NCBI RefSeq assembly: GCF_041200175.1
Contig: NZ_CP165727.1
Span: 2,728,001-2,792,000, forward strand
Length of the DNA: 64,000 bases
Origin: Streptomyces sp. R33
Lineage (GTDB): Bacteria; Actinomycetota; Actinomycetes; Streptomycetales; Streptomycetaceae
Direction of reading: 5' to 3'
Numbering within the stretch: position 1 is the first letter of the stretch; every line of letters starts with the position of its first letter. This document shows, one piece after another, positions 17,276-25,914 of this stretch. The notes below the pieces were generated by a model. That model saw only the letters and a program-made list of their open reading frames with translations. It was not told where the DNA came from and did no database searches. Both the position numbers and the translations under genes were made by a program.

Positions 17276-19246
17276 CTACTTGCCCTCGGCCTTCGCCGTC
17301 GCGTCGATCGCGGCGAGGGAGCGGCGGGCCTGGTTGCGGTCCGTGGTGTACCAGAAGTCCGGCAGCGTGGCCCGCAGGAAGCTCCCGTACCGGGCCGTGG
17401 CCAGCCGGGGGTCCAGGACCGCGACGACACCCCGGTCGCCGCCGGCCCGTACGAGCCGGCCCGCGCCCTGGGCCATCAGGAGCGCCGCATGCGTGGCCGC
17501 GACGGCCATGAAGCCGTTGCCGCCGTGCTCCTCGACCGACTTCTGCCGAGCGCTCATCAGCGGGTCATCGGGACGCGGGAACGGGATCCGGTCCATGACC
17601 ACGAGCTGGCAGCTGGGACCGGGCACGTCCACGCCCTGCCACAGCGACAACGTCCCGAACAGGCAGGTCTTCGGATCCGCCGCGAACGCCTTGATCAGCT
17701 CGCCCAGCGTCTCCTCCCCCTGGAGCAGGACCGGGTTGTCGAGCCGCCCGCGCAGCTCCTCGGCGGCCGCCTTGGCGCCCCGCATGGAGGAGAACAGGCC
17801 GAGGGTGCGGCCGCCGGCCGCTTCGATGAGCTCCGCGAGCTCGTCCATCATGTCGCCGCGGGTTCCCTCCCGGCCGGGCGTGGCCAGGTGCTTCGCGACG
17901 TAGAGGATGCCCTGCTTGGGGTAGTCGAACGGCGAACCGACGTCCAGGCCCTTCCAGACCGGTGCGTCGTCCCCCTCGACCCCTTCGGGAGACAGGCCCA
18001 GCGAGGCAGCGACCCCGTTGAAGTCACCGCCCAGTTTGAGCGTGGCCGAGGTCAGGACCACCGAGCGGTCCTCGAACAGCTTCTCGCGCAGCAGACCGGA
18101 CACCGACAGCGGGGCGACCCGGAGGGTGGCACCGAAGCGGTCGTGCCGTTCGTACCAGACGACGTCGTACTCGGAGCGCAGCAGGATCCGCTCGGCCACC
18201 CCGTGGACGCCCTCCACCGCGGCCAGGGCCTGCTTACGGACGGCGTCCTCGTCGTGGACGGACTTGTCCCGGGTCGCACCGATCGCCGAGATGACATTGC
18301 GCGCCGCGTCCCGCAGGGCCGCCAGCGCGTAGCCGAGGTCCTCGGGGACCTCCTCCAGCCGGCCCGGGAGGGCCAGCTCCATGACCCGCTCGAAGGACTC
18401 GGATGCCGTCTGCAGCGCATCCGCGGTCTTTTCGTCCACCAGCTTGGCCGCGCGCTTCACGGCCCGGTTGACCTGGCCCGGGGTGAGCTCGCCAGTGGCG
18501 ACCCCGGTCACCCGGGAGACCAGCTCGTGCGCCTCGTCCACGATCAGCACCTCGTGCTGCGGCAGCACCGGGGCACCCTCGATGGCGTCGATGGCCAGCA
18601 GTGCGTGGTTGGTGACGACCACGTCGGCGAGCTTGGCCCGCTCGCGGGCGGCCTCGGCGAAGCACTCGGCGCCGTACGCGCACTTCGTCGCGCCCAGGCA
18701 CTCCCGGGACGAGACGGAGATCTGCGACCAGGCCTTGTCCGAGACGCCCGGGGTCAGGTCGTCCCGGTCGCCGGTCTCGGTCTCGTCCGCCCAGTCACGC
18801 AGGCGCAGCAGGTCCTTGCCGAGCTTGCTCGTGGGGGTGGCCGCCTCGAACTGGTCGAAGAGGCCCTCCTCCTCGTCCTGCGGCGCGCCCTCGTGGAGCC
18901 GGTGCAGGCACAGGTAGTTGGACCGGCCCTTGAGCATGGCGAACTGCGGGCGGCGACGGAGCTGCGGATGCAGCGCGTCGACCGTCCGGGGCAGGTCGCG
19001 CTCGACCAGCTGCCGCTGGAGGGCGAGCGTGGCGGTGGCGACGACCACGCGCTCGCCGTGTGCGAGGGCCGGCACGAGGTAGCCGAGGGACTTGCCGGTG
19101 CCGGTGCCGGCTTGGATGAGCCGGTGCGTGTTGTCGTCGATCGCTTCGGCGACGGCTTCGGCCATGGCCACCTGGCCGGGCCGCTCCGTGCCGCCGACGG
19201 CGGAGACGGCGGCGTGCAGCAGGTCGGGAAGGGAGGGCTTCGTCAT
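17276..19246 (-). CDS. DinG/XPD-type ATP-dependent DNA helicase
   Basis: 656-residue SF2 helicase of the DinG/Rad3 group. Motif I is QAGTGTGKS, motif II VDEAH, and the C-terminal motifs include GTLSLWQGVDVPG and AQGAGRLVRAGGDRG (motif VI). Cysteines in YLCLHR, SSRECLGATKCAYGAEC and nearby are positioned to bind a 4Fe-4S cluster as in XPD and DinG. ATG 19246 is used, although a GTG nine codons upstream in the same frame is possible; neither has a clear ribosome site. It converges on lexA. Actinobacterial homologues act in DNA repair; I see no LexA box at this gene. Confidence 0.92.
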   Translation of the reverse strand: MTKPSLPDLLHAAVSAVGGTERPGQVAMAEAVAEAIDDNTHRLIQAGTGTGKSLGYLVPALAHGERVVVATATLALQRQLVERDLPRTVDALHPQLRRRPQFAMLKGRSNYLCLHRLHEGAPQDEEEGLFDQFEAATPTSKLGKDLLRLRDWADETETGDRDDLTPGVSDKAWSQISVSSRECLGATKCAYGAECFAEAARERAKLADVVVTNHALLAIDAIEGAPVLPQHEVLIVDEAHELVSRVTGVATGELTPGQVNRAVKRAAKLVDEKTADALQTASESFERVMELALPGRLEEVPEDLGYALAALRDAARNVISAIGATRDKSVHDEDAVRKQALAAVEGVHGVAERILLRSEYDVVWYERHDRFGATLRVAPLSVSGLLREKLFEDRSVVLTSATLKLGGDFNGVAASLGLSPEGVEGDDAPVWKGLDVGSPFDYPKQGILYVAKHLATPGREGTRGDMMDELAELIEAAGGRTLGLFSSMRGAKAAAEELRGRLDNPVLLQGEETLGELIKAFAADPKTCLFGTLSLWQGVDVPGPSCQLVVMDRIPFPRPDDPLMSARQKSVEEHGGNGFMAVAATHAALLMAQGAGRLVRAGGDRGVVAVLDPRLATARYGSFLRATLPDFWYTTDRNQARRSLAAIDATAKAEGK

Positions 19247-19298
19247 AGCAATGACAACCCTACGGGGCGCCACCGACAGTGACCGCCACGACGATGAT

Positions 19299-21173
19299 TC
19301 ATGGCCGGTACAAGGGGTTGGGCACGGTGCCGCACTCCACCGCGTGCGGCCGGTCGGGGCGGTCGCGGTAGCCGTCCTCGTACAGCCGGTTCCGGTTCAG
19401 GCAGAGCCGCCCGATGCGCTCGCCGAGCAGGTCGAAGAGCTCGTGGCGCTCCTTGAGCTCGGGGAAGCGGGCCTGGTGGCGCAGGATCTCCGCCCGTACG
19501 AGCGACCAGAACTCCTCCTCCGGGACGCCGAGGCGGTCCTCGCACAGGGCGGAGAGGTAGCGGAAGACTCCGACGAAGAGACCGGAGTGGATGTACTGGG
19601 GCAGGAAGTCCGCGGGCTTGTCGCGCAGCGCGGCGCGGACCTCTGCGGGCACGGAGGCGAGCTCGGGCAGCGGTTCCCGGCAGATGTTGATCTCGCCCAC
19701 GAAGTCCTTGAGGGCGATCCGGACCGGGACCTCGTGCTCGTCGAAGATCACGGTGGCGTTCTCGCCGTGCGGGGAGAAGACGGTGCCGTAGCGGTAGAGG
19801 AAGTGGAGCAGCGGGGGCAGCAGGGCGGCGAAGAGCCGCTGGAGCCAGCCGGTCGGGGTGAGCCCGGACCGGGCGACGAGCTCGGCGGTGAAGGACCGGC
19901 CGCGCAGGTCGACGTGGAGGAGGGAGGCGAGCGTACGGGCCCGCTCACCGGGAGCGAGCCGGCCGGTCAGGGGCTCGCGCCAGATCGCCCCGAGGAGCTC
20001 CTTGTACTGGTACGGGGCTTCGGGGAGCTCGTCGTAGACGGGGTGCCGGACGGTGACCGAGGCGACCTCGCCGAGGAGGACCGGGCGGCATTCGTCGCGG
20101 AGGAAGGGGTCGGCGTCATGGAGGGACCGGATCCAGGCGGTGACGGCCGGGGCGGCGGCGCACTGGTCGGAGGGCAGGCCGCGCCAGACCAGGGTGTTGA
20201 AGACGGACAGCGGCAGTTTGACGCTGTGGCGGTCGGGGCGGGTGAGGTTGAGGAAGGTGCGGATGGACTGCTGCGGGATGCGTATGTCGGGGTCGACGGG
20301 GAGCGGGACCAGGGCGCCCGAGGCCAGGGCCGGGGCGAAGAGGGGGAGCACGATCTCGTCCCACTGCCAGGGGTGGACCGGGAGGTAGAGGTAGCCGCGC
20401 GGGTCGAGGCCGCGGGCGCGCAGGGTCTGGTCGAAGGCGGCCCGGGTGAGGGGGTCGAGCTCCTGGGCGTACAACCGGGCGGGGTCTTCCAGGCCGGCCG
20501 TGCCGCGGTAGGCCGCGAGGGAGGTGTGGGCGGCGAGCCAGGGAAGCCGCTGTCGGGTGCGGGCCTCGGGGGCCCATGCGGCGGTGTCGGTGGCGGACAG
20601 CCCCAGACGGCCTTTGTTGAGGACGAGCCAGGGGTGGCCCGTCTGGTGGCCTTCGAGCTCGGCGTGGTCGAGATCGGCGAGGACGTCGGCGGTGAGGGCG
20701 GTGTGTTCGAGGCGCGCGTCGGCGGCGAGGGTGGCGCTGAGCTCGCGGACCAGGTGGCCGAGGGTGGCGCCGTCGAGGCCGAGGAGGGCGCGGGTGCGGA
20801 TCAGGAAGGCGTACGGGTCCGCGAAGGCGGTCGGGGGCTCCGGCGACGCGGGCGGCGGGGTGAGGGTGACGGTGTCGGGGGCGACGTGCCAGCTGCCGTA
20901 CGCGCGCCGGCGAGCCCGGAAGCCGAGGGTGCTGCCGTCGTCGAGGGTCAGCTGCCAGGCGTCGCCGGAGGTGGTGCCCGCGGCCGGGACGGGCCTGACG
21001 ATCTCCTCGTAGGCGAACTCGCCGAGCATCTTGGCGAGCAGCCGGCGGGCGGCGGACTCCCAGGTCGCACTGTTGAGTTCGGGCGGCGTGCAGGGGTGCT
21101 GGGGGGACGGCGGTACGGCAGCTTCCGAGAAGTGGGGACCCGTGGAGTCGGGGGTGACGGGGAAATGCGGCAC
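19299..21173 (-). CDS. NIS siderophore synthetase (IucA/IucC family), second copy
   Basis: 624-residue ATP-dependent synthetase that joins a carboxylate (usually citrate or a citrate derivative) to an amine. GTG 21173 has GAGGAG 5 nt upstream. Family hallmarks are present: VLNKGRLGLS, then LPVHPWQWDE, QQSIRTFLNLTRP, VKLPLSVFNTLVWRGL, and the ATP-site segment HGENATVIFDEHEVPVRIALKDFVG. The C-terminal ferric-reductase-like helices and YRDRPDRPHAVECG follow. It is the last gene of the leftward operon, 81 bp after the acyltransferase. It probably performs the second condensation of a citrate-centred product. Confidence 0.93.
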   Translation of the reverse strand: MPHFPVTPDSTGPHFSEAAVPPSPQHPCTPPELNSATWESAARRLLAKMLGEFAYEEIVRPVPAAGTTSGDAWQLTLDDGSTLGFRARRRAYGSWHVAPDTVTLTPPPASPEPPTAFADPYAFLIRTRALLGLDGATLGHLVRELSATLAADARLEHTALTADVLADLDHAELEGHQTGHPWLVLNKGRLGLSATDTAAWAPEARTRQRLPWLAAHTSLAAYRGTAGLEDPARLYAQELDPLTRAAFDQTLRARGLDPRGYLYLPVHPWQWDEIVLPLFAPALASGALVPLPVDPDIRIPQQSIRTFLNLTRPDRHSVKLPLSVFNTLVWRGLPSDQCAAAPAVTAWIRSLHDADPFLRDECRPVLLGEVASVTVRHPVYDELPEAPYQYKELLGAIWREPLTGRLAPGERARTLASLLHVDLRGRSFTAELVARSGLTPTGWLQRLFAALLPPLLHFLYRYGTVFSPHGENATVIFDEHEVPVRIALKDFVGEINICREPLPELASVPAEVRAALRDKPADFLPQYIHSGLFVGVFRYLSALCEDRLGVPEEEFWSLVRAEILRHQARFPELKERHELFDLLGERIGRLCLNRNRLYEDGYRDRPDRPHAVECGTVPNPLYRP

Positions 21174-21254
21174 GGGACTCCTCGGGATCGGGAACTTTGC
21201 TGCGCGACGCAGAGTTTTCGAAGGGTGAGGCGTGAACGGGGAGGGTCGGGTGGA

Positions 21255-21980
21255 TCAGATGAGGTTGCGCAGGGCTCGCTCGCGGATCATCAGCGCCGCC
21301 CGCTTCCCGGGGAGGTCGATCTCCGCGGAGCAGCGGAATCCGGAGTTGAGGAAGGCTGATACCGAGGGGGTGTTGCGGATGTCCGGTTCGGCGATGACGC
21401 GTGTGCAGCGGGGGCGGTTGTCGAGCACGAGGTTGGAGACGGCGCGCAGCAGGACTGTGCCGAGACCGCGGCCGCGGTTCGTGCCGTCTCCGATGAGCAG
21501 GTGGATACCCGTGTCGTGGGGGCGCGCCGGGTAGTGGCGGGAGAGCGGGTCGAGGTCGGCCCGGTAGATCTCCCAGTAGCTCATCGGCGTGCCGTCGAGG
21601 AGGCCGAGGCAGGGGATGCTGTGGCCGTTCCCGTCGCGCTGGACCCGCAGGTGGGCGGCGGTGACGGCGGCGGGACCGGCGAGTTCCCAGTAGGCGGCCA
21701 CCTCGGGGTCGTTCATCCAGCCGGTGAGCAGCTCCAGGTCGCGGCCCAGCCGTACGGGTTCGAGGCGGAAGGCTCCGGCGGGCGTGCGGGCCGAGCCCCA
21801 TCCGGCCGGGGAGTCGAGCAGTTCGGCCTCGGCGAGCAGGGGCAGCAGCCGGGGGGTGAGCCGTCGTCCGGGGATACGGGTGCCCACGGTGGCGGTTGCG
21901 GTGGCGGTGCCGATTGCCGTGGGGGCGGCGGCGACGGGGGCGAGGGCAGTGGCGGCGGTGTCGGTGGAGGGCATCGGCAC
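21255..21980 (-). CDS. IucB/AlcB-like GNAT acyltransferase of the siderophore operon
   Basis: 241 residues from GTG 21980, directly abutting the stop of the upstream synthetase (TGAGTG), so translation is probably coupled; ATG 21974 is an alternative. Residues 1-45 are Ala/Thr-rich and probably disordered. The rest is a GNAT domain of the siderophore type: WMNDPEVAAYWELAG, CLGLLDGTPMSYWEIYRA, GIHLLIGDGTNRGRGLGT with the acyl-CoA loop RGRGLG, then RVIAEPDIRN and LNSGFR. Relatives such as IucB, AlcB and RhbD acylate hydroxylated or free diamines. Its position between the two synthetases supports acylation of the amine arm. Confidence 0.9.
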   Translation of the reverse strand: MPMPSTDTAATALAPVAAAPTAIGTATATATVGTRIPGRRLTPRLLPLLAEAELLDSPAGWGSARTPAGAFRLEPVRLGRDLELLTGWMNDPEVAAYWELAGPAAVTAAHLRVQRDGNGHSIPCLGLLDGTPMSYWEIYRADLDPLSRHYPARPHDTGIHLLIGDGTNRGRGLGTVLLRAVSNLVLDNRPRCTRVIAEPDIRNTPSVSAFLNSGFRCSAEIDLPGKRAALMIRERALRNLI

Positions 21981-24900
21981 TCAATCGTGGAGGGGGTTGG
22001 TGAGGGTCACGTAGACGGACTGGGAGTCGACGGGGCCGACGAGCTCGTCGAGGCCGCCCAGGCGGGTGAGCAGATTCGCCTTGCAGCGCAGGGTGGGTGA
22101 GTCGAGCAGCCGCGCGGGGAGCGGTCCGAGTCCGGAGGCCTTGCCGAGGAACCGGCGGAAGGCGGCGAGCAGGACGCGTTCGTCGGCGAGCCGCTGGGAT
22201 CCGAACGCGCCGATGAGGCCGAGCACGTTGTTGATGCCGAGGTAGTAGGCGAAGCGTTCGTCGGTGACGGCGTCGGAGACGAAGGTGTCGCTGGCGCTGC
22301 CGATTCCGGGGAGCCGGCGCTCGAGTTCCGCGCGGTGGGACGCGCGGAAGTAGTAGCCCTGGTTGTCGCGGTAGCGGCCGCCGACCGGCCAGCCGGCCGC
22401 GTCGAGGAGGACCAGGGTGTTCTGCTGGTGGGCTTCGAGGGCGATCCCGGCGAGCGCGTCGAAGGCGAGGACCGGCAGGACGACATGCTCGAGGTAGCGC
22501 AGGAACCACTCGGCGGCGACGGCGGAGGGCGGGCGCCCGGTGGTGGCGGCGAGCCGGGAGACGGCCTCGGCGAGCCGGGAGCGCATGGTGGTCCGGCCCG
22601 GCCACGGGCGGGGTGCGGTGAGCGCGGCGATGCAGACGGCGTCGTCCTGGGAGCGGAAGGGGTTGTGGCGCAGCACGGCGTCGAGCCCGGGGACGGGGGT
22701 TCCGTCCGGGGCGTCGACGGCGATCCAGGCGGGGTCGCGCACGATGTCGAAGCGGGGGTGGGCCGCCTGCCACTGCTCCGCGAGGCCGGTGCGGAGCAGC
22801 CGGTGCACCTCGACGCCGCGGTGGAGTTCCTTGCGGAGGTTCTCGCGGCGGGAGTTGGTGATGCGCAGGCCCAGGGAGAGCTTGAGCATCGCGGGGGTGC
22901 CGGGGCGGTGGACGGTGCGGACGGAGGAGGTGGGGTACCAGGGCTCGCCGTACGGGCCCAGGTCGTGCAGGAGCCCGGCGTCGCGGAGGGCGGCGACGGC
23001 GGGCCGCTGGAGCAGGTCGCCGGCCTGCCAGGGGTGCAGGGGAAGGGGGGTCGTGCCGTCGGGAAGCGGAAGTCCGGGGGCGAGTCGGCCGAGGAGCCGG
23101 GCGGCGGAGACGGGGCGGCCGCGTTCGGTCCAGGCGGAGTCGGTGGCGAGGGCGGAGGGTTCGACGGCGAGCCAGTGCAGGGGGAAGGAGCCGTGGAGTT
23201 CGGGTGAGTAGCGGCGTGCTTCGGACTCGGAGAGTCCTTCGCGGCTCTTCGGGTCCGGCTGGAGGGGGTGGCCGAGGAGGAGGGACTGTTCGGCGGTGAG
23301 GAAGAGGTCATCGGCGACGGGTTCGGGCGGGGTGGGGCGTTCGCGCCGGTCGGCGATGAACTCGGCGGTGCGGCGCACCGAGTCGGCGACCCGGCCGACG
23401 AGGTCGGCGCCGCCGCGGCCGCCGCTGTCGCCCTCGCGGGCGAGCAGTGAGGCGAGGGTGACTGCGTCCACGGCCGGGGCGTGCGCGGGCGCGCCTTCGA
23501 GCCGGGCGAGGGCGAAGCGGTGCCAGCCGGCCGGGGACCAGTAGCGGACGGCGACGAGGAGGGCGGTGCCGGAGGCGGGGAGGGGGATGCGGAGCGGGGT
23601 TCCGGCGGGCCCGTCGGGACGGCCGATGCCGTTCTCGCGGACCCAGCACCGCAGCAGGTTCTCCACCGCCGCTGCCTCGGCGGCGGTGGCCGGGTCGGGG
23701 TGGTCCAACAGGTCGGGCAGCATGGCGGGTTCGGGCCCGACCGGCCCCCCGGGGCCGACCCGCGCCCGGAGCGTCCCGTCCTTCTGCCGCGGGAGGGTCC
23801 CCCCACCACCAAGGGGGCGGGTTCCCCCCGACGCACCGCTTCCCGAGGCACTACCCTCCGGCCCTGACGACGGGGCCACCCCCTCGAGCCTGCCGTCGGG
23901 GCCCCCGCTCCGGGGACCACCGGGCACCCCGAGGCCGCCCGTTCCACCGGCCCCGGGGGCCGGCCGAGGCATGGCCTGCGGATCCGAAGCGGCGCCCTCC
24001 GGCCCGGGGCCCGAAGTAAACCCGCCGAGAGCGTTGGGGACACCGAGGCTGGCCGTTCCACCCGCGCCGTCGGCCCCGGGGCCCGGCCAAGGCGTGGCCT
24101 GCGGGTCCGCAGCGGCGCCCTCCGGCCCGGGGCCCGAAGTGAGCCCGCCGAGAGCGTCGGGGACACCGAGGCCGGCCGTTCCACCCGCGCCGTCGGCCCC
24201 GGGGGCCGGCCGAGACGTGGCCTGCGGGTCCGAAGCGGCGCCCTCGGGCAAGGCCTCCTGGGTGGACCGGCCAACGGCGCCACCATTCCCGTGGGTGCCA
24301 CCGGGGGAAACGGAACCGCCCATCCGTGCGACCTGGTCGGCCCCGCTCCCACTCTGGCCGCCCGAGCCACCAGAGGCACCGAGGCCATGGATTCCACCGG
24401 CCCCGGGGGCCAGCCACTGAGTGGCCTGCGGGCCCGAGCCCAGGAGGGCTTGTGGTGCCGTGCCGGGGCCCGCCAACTCCGACGGCTCCGACGCGTGCCT
24501 GCCCAGGCTGGCGGCGGGGCCGTTCCAGGAGGTGTCGAGAGCTCCGGGACCACCCATCCCTGCGGTTCCGTCGGCCCAGCCCCGACTCGCGCCCTCGGAT
24601 CCACCGGAGGCATCGAGGCTGCCGGCCCCGGAGGCCGAAGCCGGCGGGAGCGGCCGGGCCGGGGTGAGGCCCGCCGACTGCGGCTCCTGGGTGGATCTGC
24701 CGGGCTGGGGCGCACCGCCCAGGCCGTCCGCTGCACCCGTCCCACCAAGGGCACCGGATACGGGGTTCGGCATCCGATGGGGCTGGGACGTCGAGCCCAG
24801 CAGGGGCTGCGGGGTCCGGGCCACGCCCGGCGCCTCCCGCTCAGGCGCCGGCTCACCGAGAGCGCCGGTGCCACCGGCCGGGTCGGGCCCGTCCAGGGCA

Positions 24901-25898
24901 TAGGCACCGGCTGGGACACCAGACCAGCGCGGCGACCACGGGTTGGCCGGACCCGACGGCTGCGGCGCGGGCTCGCCGATACCGGGGGCCAGCCACACAG
25001 TGGGCTTCAAGGCCGAGCCCAGTGGCTGCTGGTCCGGTGCCGGGGCAGGACCATCCGGGGCACCGGGCGCCAGGGGGAGCAGGTGGGAGGCCTGCGGGGT
25101 CGGGCCCGTCGGGTTGCGGTCCTGTGTGGAGTCGGCAGTGGTTCCGGGGAGCAGCCAGCGGGTGCGGGACGCGGTGGAGCCCGGCTCCGGCTCCGGGGTG
25201 GAGCCGGAGCCGGGCTCCGTGTTGCTCGGGCCGGTGGTGGCGGGGGGCCGGTGCAGGGTGGCCTGGGCGGAGCCCGAAGGCTCCGGCTCCACCACCGGGC
25301 CGCCACGGCCAGCCGCGACCGTGCCAGCGGGCCTGCCCGGCCCAGCAGGGGCGGCGGACCCGCCCGACACGGCAGAGGCGCCTGACCCGCCCGGAGCGGC
25401 CGAGACACCAGCCCCACCCGGGCCGCCGGCAGCGGCGGGCCCGTCCGGGCTGGCGGGGACGCCAGGCCGGGCCGGGAAGGCAGGGACAGCAGGCCCGCCC
25501 AGGACGGCCGAAGCGCCAGACCCACCCGGGCCAACGGAGGCAGCGGGCCCGCCCGTGCCAACAGGGGCACCAGACCCGCCCGGGCTGGCCGGGGCGCCAG
25601 ACCGGGCCGGGAAGGCAGGGACAACAGGCTCGCCCAGGACGGCCGAAGCGCCAGACCCGCCCGGGCCACCGGCAGCGCCGGGCCTGCCCGGGCCGACAGG
25701 AACGCCGGGCCCGCCCGTGCCAGCGGAGGCAGCGGACCCGCCCGTGCCAGCGGACCCGCCCGGGGCGGCGAAGGCGGCGAAGGTGGCGGGGCTGCCGGGG
25801 GCGCCGGAGGCCTGGGGGGCCGTCGGCGGGTGGGGGCGGGCTGGGGCGTGCGGGGCGGTCGGGTGGGCGTCGGGGTGGTGGGGCTGCGAGTCGGGCAT
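21981..25898 (-). CDS. NIS siderophore synthetase with a giant low-complexity N-terminal extension
   Basis: 1305 residues, roughly twice the normal length. ATG 25898 follows the aminotransferase stop by 16 bp and has AAGGA 6 nt upstream, so initiation at the far 5' end is well supported. Residues about 1-715 are Gly/Pro/Ala/Ser-rich with internal repeats and no predicted fold. The catalytic IucA/IucC domain occupies about 720-1305. It is complete, with VENLLRCWVREN, LPLHPWQAGDLL, TSSVRTVHRP, LKLSLGLRITNSRREN, and HQQNTLVLLDAAGWPVGGRYRDNQ. The first condensation of citrate with an amine is the likely reaction. Good in-frame start positions within the extension are few. The extension may be a linker, a surface tether, or unstable repeat DNA. 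Confidence 0.85.
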   Translation of the reverse strand: MPDSQPHHPDAHPTAPHAPARPHPPTAPQASGAPGSPATFAAFAAPGGSAGTGGSAASAGTGGPGVPVGPGRPGAAGGPGGSGASAVLGEPVVPAFPARSGAPASPGGSGAPVGTGGPAASVGPGGSGASAVLGGPAVPAFPARPGVPASPDGPAAAGGPGGAGVSAAPGGSGASAVSGGSAAPAGPGRPAGTVAAGRGGPVVEPEPSGSAQATLHRPPATTGPSNTEPGSGSTPEPEPGSTASRTRWLLPGTTADSTQDRNPTGPTPQASHLLPLAPGAPDGPAPAPDQQPLGSALKPTVWLAPGIGEPAPQPSGPANPWSPRWSGVPAGAYALDGPDPAGGTGALGEPAPEREAPGVARTPQPLLGSTSQPHRMPNPVSGALGGTGAADGLGGAPQPGRSTQEPQSAGLTPARPLPPASASGAGSLDASGGSEGASRGWADGTAGMGGPGALDTSWNGPAASLGRHASEPSELAGPGTAPQALLGSGPQATQWLAPGAGGIHGLGASGGSGGQSGSGADQVARMGGSVSPGGTHGNGGAVGRSTQEALPEGAASDPQATSRPAPGADGAGGTAGLGVPDALGGLTSGPGPEGAAADPQATPWPGPGADGAGGTASLGVPNALGGFTSGPGPEGAASDPQAMPRPAPGAGGTGGLGVPGGPRSGGPDGRLEGVAPSSGPEGSASGSGASGGTRPLGGGGTLPRQKDGTLRARVGPGGPVGPEPAMLPDLLDHPDPATAAEAAAVENLLRCWVRENGIGRPDGPAGTPLRIPLPASGTALLVAVRYWSPAGWHRFALARLEGAPAHAPAVDAVTLASLLAREGDSGGRGGADLVGRVADSVRRTAEFIADRRERPTPPEPVADDLFLTAEQSLLLGHPLQPDPKSREGLSESEARRYSPELHGSFPLHWLAVEPSALATDSAWTERGRPVSAARLLGRLAPGLPLPDGTTPLPLHPWQAGDLLQRPAVAALRDAGLLHDLGPYGEPWYPTSSVRTVHRPGTPAMLKLSLGLRITNSRRENLRKELHRGVEVHRLLRTGLAEQWQAAHPRFDIVRDPAWIAVDAPDGTPVPGLDAVLRHNPFRSQDDAVCIAALTAPRPWPGRTTMRSRLAEAVSRLAATTGRPPSAVAAEWFLRYLEHVVLPVLAFDALAGIALEAHQQNTLVLLDAAGWPVGGRYRDNQGYYFRASHRAELERRLPGIGSASDTFVSDAVTDERFAYYLGINNVLGLIGAFGSQRLADERVLLAAFRRFLGKASGLGPLPARLLDSPTLRCKANLLTRLGGLDELVGPVDSQSVYVTLTNPLHD
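23930..24245 (-). repeat. In-frame tandem repeat block in the synthetase extension
   Basis: About two and a half near-identical copies of a unit of roughly 120 bp (about 40 residues) lie side by side. Each unit reads like DPQATxRPxPGADGAGG, then TAxLGVPxALGGxTSGPGP, then EGAA. The copies differ at only a few positions, indicating recent tandem duplication. Confidence 0.75.
25440..25700 (-). repeat. Imperfect duplication in the distal synthetase extension
   Basis: Two copies of GCCGGGAAGGCAGGGACA followed by CAGGC(C/T)CGCCCAGGACGG lie about 130 bp apart, in a tract encoding GGSGASAVLG and VPAFPAR blocks. This is a second, independent duplication inside the extension. Confidence 0.65.
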
Positions 25899-25914
25899 CG
25901 CGGGTCCTTGCGGG

